64,000 nucleotides of DNA from Paenibacillus sp. ACRRY (lineage in GTDB: Bacteria; Bacillota; Bacilli; Paenibacillales; Paenibacillaceae). Positions 58,865 through 64,000 of this stretch are shown one piece after another (the first letter of the stretch is position 1; the number at the start of each line of letters is the position of its first letter). The notes under the pieces are model-generated. The model saw only the letters and a list, made by a program, of their open reading frames with translations, was not told where the DNA came from and did not search any database. The position numbers and the translations under genes are program-made. Where the stretch lies: the NCBI RefSeq assembly GCF_022346995.1, contig NZ_JAKRNM010000011.1:1-64000 (forward strand). Direction: 5' to 3'.

Positions 58865-60442
58865 ATGAAACGGTCATGGAGAAAGCGGCTGGTGATTGGA
58901 ATCTGCCTGATGATGGGATTCACTATTTTGGCAGGCTGCACAGGAGACAATGGAAACGCAGGTGTGGCAGAGGGAGATGGCCCTACGCCAATATCGATCT
59001 GGATGTCGATGAACACGAATGCTTCCATTACGCTCAAGAGCATGAATGAAATCACAGCAATTAAGGAATGGGAGAAGAAGACCAACACCAAAATCGAATT
59101 CCAGCATCCTGCGGTGGGTGCCGAGACCGAACAGTTCAATGTCATGATTGCCTCGAATCAGCTGCCTGATGCCATGTTTGTAAATGGAGATTACGCCAAG
59201 CTGTTCAATGATGGAATTATCATCCGGCTTAACGAACTCATTGATGAATACGCTCCCAATTTGAAAAAGATTTTGGATGAGAATCCCGAAGTCGCCAAAC
59301 AGTTAAAAGCGGACAACGGCGATATCTATGCTATTCCGCATCTGCGTCTGGGGGAATACAAAAACTTCGGCGGCACATTCATCCGTCAGGATTGGCTTGA
59401 TGAACTAAAGCTGGAGAAACCGGAAACGCTGAGTGAGTGGGAGACTGTTCTGAAAGCGTTCAAGGAGAAAAAAGGCGTCGCCGCACCACTCTTATTCGGT
59501 GCACCTCCTAAGATGACTACGATGGGACCAGCCGCTCCAACCTATTTGGAAGCTTACGGTATCACCAACAATACATTCTTGAAGGATGGCAAAGTGGTTT
59601 ATGGTCCGATCGAGCCGGAATACAAGGAATTCCTGACGATGTTCCATCGCTGGTACCAGGAAGGACTGATTGACCCGGATTTTGCCACCAATGATCAAAA
59701 AACATATGACGCCAAAATTTTGAGTAGTCAGGCAGGTGCCTTTTTCACCTTCATCGGTGGAGGTGTAGGCCGCTACCTGCCTGCTCTTCAGGAAACTGAC
59801 CCGAACGCGAATCTGACAGCCGTACAATATCCGGTGCAGAATAAGGGCGATGAACCGATGTTTACCGGACGTTCCTGGGAGTGGAGCAGCAGCGGTGTCG
59901 TGATCACCAATAGCAACAAACATCCGGAGGAAACAATCAAAGCGCTTGATTATTTCTTCAGTGAAGAAGGACATATGCTGAAAAATTTCGGTGTGGAGGG
60001 ACTCACGTATACGATGAAGGACGGTTACCCGACCTACACCGATGAGATTTTGAAAAATCCGGATGGATTGTCCGTTGCCCAAGCGATGGCCAAACATTTT
60101 ATAGCCAACTATCCCTTCGTGGGTGAAGATGACGACCGGTACAATGAGCAGTATTATCAGCTCCAGCAGCAGAAGGATGCTGCCATACTCTTCTCCAAAT
60201 ACAGCGAGAATACACTGAAAGTGGGCCTTCCTCCAACCAGTCTGACAACAGAAGAATCCACGGAATACAGCAAAATCATGAGCGATATTGGAACGTATCG
60301 GGATGAGATGTTCGTCAAGTTTGTCATCGGGGTCGAGCCGATTGAGAACTTTGACAAGTACGTCGATCAGATCAACAAGTTTAACGTCGAGCGGGCCATT
60401 GAAATTCAGCAGGCTGCGCTGGACCGCTATAACGCCAGATAA
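58865..60442 (+). CDS. Extracellular sugar-binding lipoprotein (ABC importer, cluster 2)
   Basis: 525 residues. Signal ILAGC with lipid-anchored Cys25, then an LplA-like solute-binding fold (ISIWMSMNTNASITLKSMNE near the start, FIRQDWLDELKLEKPETLSE in the middle). ATG at 58865 with GGGGGA about 10 bases upstream. Related in layout to the binding protein at 19320 but clearly different in sequence. Ligand unknown. Confidence 0.92.
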   Translation: MKRSWRKRLVIGICLMMGFTILAGCTGDNGNAGVAEGDGPTPISIWMSMNTNASITLKSMNEITAIKEWEKKTNTKIEFQHPAVGAETEQFNVMIASNQLPDAMFVNGDYAKLFNDGIIIRLNELIDEYAPNLKKILDENPEVAKQLKADNGDIYAIPHLRLGEYKNFGGTFIRQDWLDELKLEKPETLSEWETVLKAFKEKKGVAAPLLFGAPPKMTTMGPAAPTYLEAYGITNNTFLKDGKVVYGPIEPEYKEFLTMFHRWYQEGLIDPDFATNDQKTYDAKILSSQAGAFFTFIGGGVGRYLPALQETDPNANLTAVQYPVQNKGDEPMFTGRSWEWSSSGVVITNSNKHPEETIKALDYFFSEEGHMLKNFGVEGLTYTMKDGYPTYTDEILKNPDGLSVAQAMAKHFIANYPFVGEDDDRYNEQYYQLQQQKDAAILFSKYSENTLKVGLPPTSLTTEESTEYSKIMSDIGTYRDEMFVKFVIGVEPIENFDKYVDQINKFNVERAIEIQQAALDRYNAR

Positions 60443-60453
60443 CGAAGAAGCTG

Positions 60454-60484
60454 TCCGTGGGGAAGCCCCTTTTTACCTCACGGA
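60454..60484 (+). other. Intercistronic hairpin between binding protein and permease (cluster 2)
   Basis: Outer TCCGTG (60454-60459) with CACGGA (60479-60484) and an inner GGGG/CCCC hairpin followed by five T's. The two folds exclude each other at one base and could attenuate transcription, so that permeases are made at lower level. Confidence 0.55.
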
Positions 60485-60513
60485 TGCTCTCCTTCGAATT
60501 GATAAGGAAGGGG

Positions 60514-61440
60514 ATGGAGAAGGTGTCGCACAAGCTATCCTTGTTATGGCTCAATTACAAAAAGAATAAAGCGATCTACTGGATGGCTCTTCCCGTTGTT
60601 TTGTATTTTCTCATTTTTAAATATCTGCCGATGTATGGAGCGATCATTGCATTCAAGGATTATTCGGTGGGCAAAGGCATATGGGGCAGTGATTGGGTGG
60701 GACTGCAGCACTTCCGGGACTTTTTTCAGAGTTACTATTTCTGGCGGATTTTGAAAAACACCCTGGTGCTGAGCTTCTATCAACTATTGTTCGGATTCCC
60801 AGCACCGATTCTTCTTGCCCTTCTGCTCAATGAGCTTCGCAACGAAATATTCAAGCGCACCGTGCAGACCGTCTCTTACATTCCGCACTTTATTTCCATC
60901 GTGGTCATCTGCGGAATGATTGTGGATTTCTCATCCCGGGATGGCCTGTTTAACACCATTATTGAATACTTTGGCGGCCAGAGCAGTGCGCTTCTCAGTG
61001 ATCCGGCCAATTTCCGTACGATGTATACCGCTTCATCCATCTGGCAGGAGCTCGGCTTCTCCAGCATCATTTATCTGGCAGCGCTAAGTGGAATCAATCC
61101 CGAGCTGTATGATGCAGCGAATGTGGACGGGGCAAGTCGCCTTCGCCAAGTCTGGCATATTACGTTGCCCGGCATCATTCCGATGATTCTCATTCTGCTG
61201 ATTCTCCGTATTGGCGGCTTGATGGAGATCGGTTTTGAAAAAATCATTCTGCTCTACAACCCGAACGTCTATGACACGGCTGATGTCATCTCGACATTTG
61301 TGTACCGTAAAGGGATTAGCGAAAGTGCCGAATTCAGCTATACGACTGCAGTAGGCCTGTTCCAATCCGTCATTAACTTTACACTGCTCATTGGTGCGAA
61401 TCGCCTGTCCAAGGCGATATCCAATACCAAGCTATTCTAG
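60514..61440 (+). CDS. Sugar ABC transporter permease, LplB type (cluster 2)
   Basis: 308 residues with six transmembrane segments, FKYLPMYGAIIAFKDYSVGK near the N-terminus and EAA loop DAANVDGASRLRQVWHITLP. ATG at 60514 with AAGGA upstream is preferred over GTG at 60457. Partner of the permease at 61471; no ATPase in the cluster. Confidence 0.93.
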   Translation: MEKVSHKLSLLWLNYKKNKAIYWMALPVVLYFLIFKYLPMYGAIIAFKDYSVGKGIWGSDWVGLQHFRDFFQSYYFWRILKNTLVLSFYQLLFGFPAPILLALLLNELRNEIFKRTVQTVSYIPHFISIVVICGMIVDFSSRDGLFNTIIEYFGGQSSALLSDPANFRTMYTASSIWQELGFSSIIYLAALSGINPELYDAANVDGASRLRQVWHITLPGIIPMILILLILRIGGLMEIGFEKIILLYNPNVYDTADVISTFVYRKGISESAEFSYTTAVGLFQSVINFTLLIGANRLSKAISNTKLF

Positions 61441-61470
61441 TCAGGAATGAGGTGAGGGAGGGGAGTTTCG

Positions 61471-62355
61471 ATGAAAATAAAGCGATCAATCGGGGAGCGG
61501 CTGTTTGGCGGTGCCAACGCCATCCTGATGACGGGACTGATCATTGTCACCTTGTATCCGCTGCTGCATGTGCTGAACGCATCGTTCAGTGATTCCGGTC
61601 AGCTAATGGCTCACAGAGGTCTGCTGCTCTTTCCGAAAGGGCTGACACTGGAGAGCTACAAGCTGGTTCTCAGCAACCCGAACATTCTGTCCGGGTACCG
61701 AAACACCATATTCATCGTCGTGGTGGGTACAGCTCTCAATCTGCTGTTCACCATTCTGGGAGCGTATACCCTGTCTCGCAAAAACTTCATGCTTCGCAAC
61801 CCGATCATGCTGGCGATCGTGTTTACGATGTTTTTTAACGGCGGTATCATTCCATCCTATCTGTTGATCAACAATACACTTCATATGGGGAACAGCCTGT
61901 GGGCTCTGATTATACCTGGGCTGATCAGCAGCTATAATCTTATTATTATGCGGACTTCATTTCAGGAAATCTCGGAAAGCCTGCTGGAATCGGCCCGTAT
62001 GGACGGGGCGGGAGAGATGTTAATCCTTTGGCGTATCGTAGTGCCGTTGTCCATGCCGGTGATCGCAGTGATGATTCTCTTTTATGGAGTTAGCCATTGG
62101 AATTCTTGGTTCGGCGCCATCTTGTACATCCGGGATCGAAATCTGTTTCCGCTTCAGCTAGTGCTGCGTGAAATCCTCATCCAGAACAGTACGGACTCCA
62201 TGACGACAGGGGCGTCAGCTGTGGACAAAGAGGCGATCGGGGAAAGTGTGAAATATGCAACGGTCATGGTTGCCACGCTTCCGATTTTGTTTATCTATCC
62301 TTTTCTGCAGAAATACTTTGTCAAAGGTGTTATGATCGGAGCAATCAAGGAATAA
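61471..62355 (+). CDS. Sugar ABC transporter permease, LplC/YtcP type (cluster 2)
   Basis: 294 residues, six transmembrane segments, EAA loop ESARMDGAGEMLILWRIVVP and C-terminal YPFLQKYFVKGVMIGAIKE. ATG after GAGGGAGGGGAG. Confidence 0.93.
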   Translation: MKIKRSIGERLFGGANAILMTGLIIVTLYPLLHVLNASFSDSGQLMAHRGLLLFPKGLTLESYKLVLSNPNILSGYRNTIFIVVVGTALNLLFTILGAYTLSRKNFMLRNPIMLAIVFTMFFNGGIIPSYLLINNTLHMGNSLWALIIPGLISSYNLIIMRTSFQEISESLLESARMDGAGEMLILWRIVVPLSMPVIAVMILFYGVSHWNSWFGAILYIRDRNLFPLQLVLREILIQNSTDSMTTGASAVDKEAIGESVKYATVMVATLPILFIYPFLQKYFVKGVMIGAIKE

Positions 62356-62399
62356 ATCAGTCGTAGGCCATGCCAAACCACCATGTGAGGAGGAGACTC

Positions 62400-64000
62400 A
62401 TGAAGAAGAAAAGCATCCTGTTGTCCTGGAGCATTTCTTACATGGTCATTCTGCTCATCCCGATTGTGATCGGTGCAGCTGTATTTGCCGAGTCCCGCAT
62501 CTTGCTTGAGGAAGAAGTGAATCGCTCCAATATGGTGCTGCTCTCCCAGGTGCAGGAGACGATCGATAACCAGATTGGGGATATCGGCAGCATCAGCAAT
62601 CAACTCATGGCCGACTCTCAGTTAACGAGCTTCATTAATCACGCGTCTGAACAGGATGGCCGGTGGCGGTTAATGGGACTTGAGTTGATCAAAAATCTGA
62701 AGTCTACGCGCGTCGGAAACGGCCTAATCAGCGAATTATATATTTATATTAAGGATGCCGATGTTGCCTTGTCCTCTTCTTCTCTTATTCAAAAGACCTA
62801 TCTGTATGACATGTTCTACAAAGGCACGGATGTATCGGAGGAGGCATGGACTGGACTTATGCACGATACCGACACCAGCAGGTTCAGAAAAATGGCGGTT
62901 CGAAGTGAAGATCGGCGCATTGAAGATACACTTGTATACCTGCAGCCGTTCCCCATCCAGAGTGCTGCCGACAGTCCTGCAACCTTCGTGGTTAACCTGG
63001 ATCCGAATCGGTTCCAACAGGCAATTGATAATGTGCGTTTGGAAAAAGAGAGCACGGTATTCATCCTGGACGATGAGGGGAACACGTTGTTTTCCACAGG
63101 CGTTTTTGAAACCCCTTACAAAGTATATGGAGATCTGAATTCCGGGCAAGATTCAGGAGTCAGAACAGAAACGATCGATTGGAACGGTGAATCGGTCACC
63201 ATGTCCCAGATCTCTTCCAAGGTCCAGGATTGGAATTATGTATCGATTATACCTACCCGGATCTATGCCAAGAAACTAACGGTCATTCGCAATATTACGA
63301 TTGGAGGCGTGGCAGCTGGACTTCTGCTGGGCGGGGTAGCGGCCTGGTGGTTCACCAGGAGGAACTATCGTCCGCTGGGACGGATCATGAACATTATCTC
63401 CGATAAGGTCAAATGGAAACTGGAGCAGCCGGACGATGAATATGGCATTCTGCAATCGGTGCTGGTCCGTGCTTGGGAAGAGCAGGATCAATTCGCGAGC
63501 AGGCTCAAAGACCAGCAAAACGTAGTACGGAGCAATTTGCTTGCCAAGCTGATGAAGGGCAGAGTTCAGGCAGGTGAAGAATTTGCCTCAACGTTGGAAC
63601 GGCTTGGTATTCACTTCGAGACTCCAGCGTTTGCCGTATTGCTCCTTCATATTGAGAATGTGGATGGGTTGTTCCGGATAAAAGGGCGCGAGCAGGACCA
63701 GGAGGAGAAAGAACAATTTGTGCAGCTCATACTGACCAATGTGCTGGAGGAAATGATAGGTTCCATTGGCCAAGTGTTTTCAGCTGATATTGATGGACGG
63801 ATCGCATTGCTCATCAATATTCGGGCAGATGAGGAGAATTCCGGACACCAGTTGATCAGCGCCATTGAGGAAGCACAGCGTTTTATCGGATCACGGTTTT
63901 GCGTGTACTTTTCGGTGGGGGTAAGCGATGTTCATCACGGCATTGCAGCGATCGGAGACAGCTTTCGGGAATCGGAAGAGGCACTGGAATATCGGCTGAT
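62400..64000 (+). CDS. Membrane-anchored sensor/regulator, AraC-type architecture (partial, runs off the window)
   Basis: ATG at 62400 after GAGGAGGAG; open to the right edge, about 533 residues visible. One transmembrane segment (about 8-27), an extracytoplasmic sensor domain (about 28-295), a second transmembrane segment (about 298-315, followed by the RRNYRPLGRIM motif also seen in the regulator at 16624 as RRNYKPIQIIM) and a cytoplasmic linker. The AraC DNA-binding domain expected at the C-terminus lies beyond the window. It follows the second permease by 44 bases and probably regulates cluster 2. Confidence 0.85.
   Translation, partial: MKKKSILLSWSISYMVILLIPIVIGAAVFAESRILLEEEVNRSNMVLLSQVQETIDNQIGDIGSISNQLMADSQLTSFINHASEQDGRWRLMGLELIKNLKSTRVGNGLISELYIYIKDADVALSSSSLIQKTYLYDMFYKGTDVSEEAWTGLMHDTDTSRFRKMAVRSEDRRIEDTLVYLQPFPIQSAADSPATFVVNLDPNRFQQAIDNVRLEKESTVFILDDEGNTLFSTGVFETPYKVYGDLNSGQDSGVRTETIDWNGESVTMSQISSKVQDWNYVSIIPTRIYAKKLTVIRNITIGGVAAGLLLGGVAAWWFTRRNYRPLGRIMNIISDKVKWKLEQPDDEYGILQSVLVRAWEEQDQFASRLKDQQNVVRSNLLAKLMKGRVQAGEEFASTLERLGIHFETPAFAVLLLHIENVDGLFRIKGREQDQEEKEQFVQLILTNVLEEMIGSIGQVFSADIDGRIALLINIRADEENSGHQLISAIEEAQRFIGSRFCVYFSVGVSDVHHGIAAIGDSFRESEEALEYRL

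Overview
The window is a chromosomal segment of a low-to-mid GC endospore-forming Firmicute of the order Bacillales, most likely Paenibacillus. The basis is gene order: hprK-lgt-ppaX-yvoF followed by hisZGDBHAF(IE)J, a TPR gene followed by trxB, rapZ-yvcK-whiA-(crh/HPr), cggR-gap-pgk-tpiA-gpmI-eno-secG-rnr-smpB-ssrA. This is the Bacillus subtilis 'yvo/yvc/gapA' neighbourhood with Paenibacillus-style insertions of carbohydrate ABC importers and membrane-anchored AraC-type regulators. The assignment is from memory of these families; no search was run.

Layout. 1-965: the 3' end of a 23S rRNA, then eight tRNA genes (Ser, Met, Val, Thr, Asp, Phe, Tyr, Lys) and a terminator; no 5S gene follows the 23S. 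1073-3590: a PucR-type regulator and an MsmX/UgpC-like ATPase. 3780-7227: hprK, lgt, ppaX and a hexapeptide acyltransferase. 7310-16410: the complete histidine operon, ending with a divergent PRPP synthetase paralogue. 16457-25763: sugar uptake cluster 1 (sensor/AraC regulator, lipoprotein, two permeases, TIM-barrel isomerase, and an unrecognised 583-residue protein). 25894-30116: TPR protein, trxB, AI-2E-type membrane protein. 30199-33632 (minus): ABC-2 exporter with a DesKR-like two-component system. 33995-38292: ROK glucokinase, rapZ, yvcK, whiA and a Crh-like HPr. 38398-41388: two secreted proteins, then clpP (minus) with a CtsR box; tRNA-Arg follows. 41860-49351: the CggR-controlled lower glycolysis genes. 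49388-54587: secG, rnr, smpB and tmRNA. 54588-55515: a small zeta-type toxin-antitoxin cassette bracketed by 60-bp direct repeats. 55566-58594: lipoprotein, MscS-like channel and aldo/keto reductase. 58865-64000: sugar uptake cluster 2, whose regulator runs off the right edge.

How the parts fit. Several genes bear on carbon control: HPr kinase, an HPr/Crh protein carrying both Ser46 and His15, CggR with its operator, YvcK, RapZ, glucokinase and a cre-like site ahead of sugar cluster 1. Neither sugar importer has its own ATPase, so the MsmX-like ATPase at 2370 is the natural shared energiser. The translation-rescue pair smpB/ssrA sits beside rnr, whose product has an unusual 190-residue Gly/Arg/Lys-rich tail.

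The observations most worth a second look are the near-identical repeats that begin exactly at the tmRNA 3' end and bracket the toxin-antitoxin cassette, an 18-codon ORF with a strong ribosome-binding site whose stop codon abuts the tmRNA 5' end, the RNase R tail, the His15-bearing Crh-like protein, the his-linked PRPP synthetase with altered active-site loops, and the unknown 583-residue protein of sugar cluster 1.
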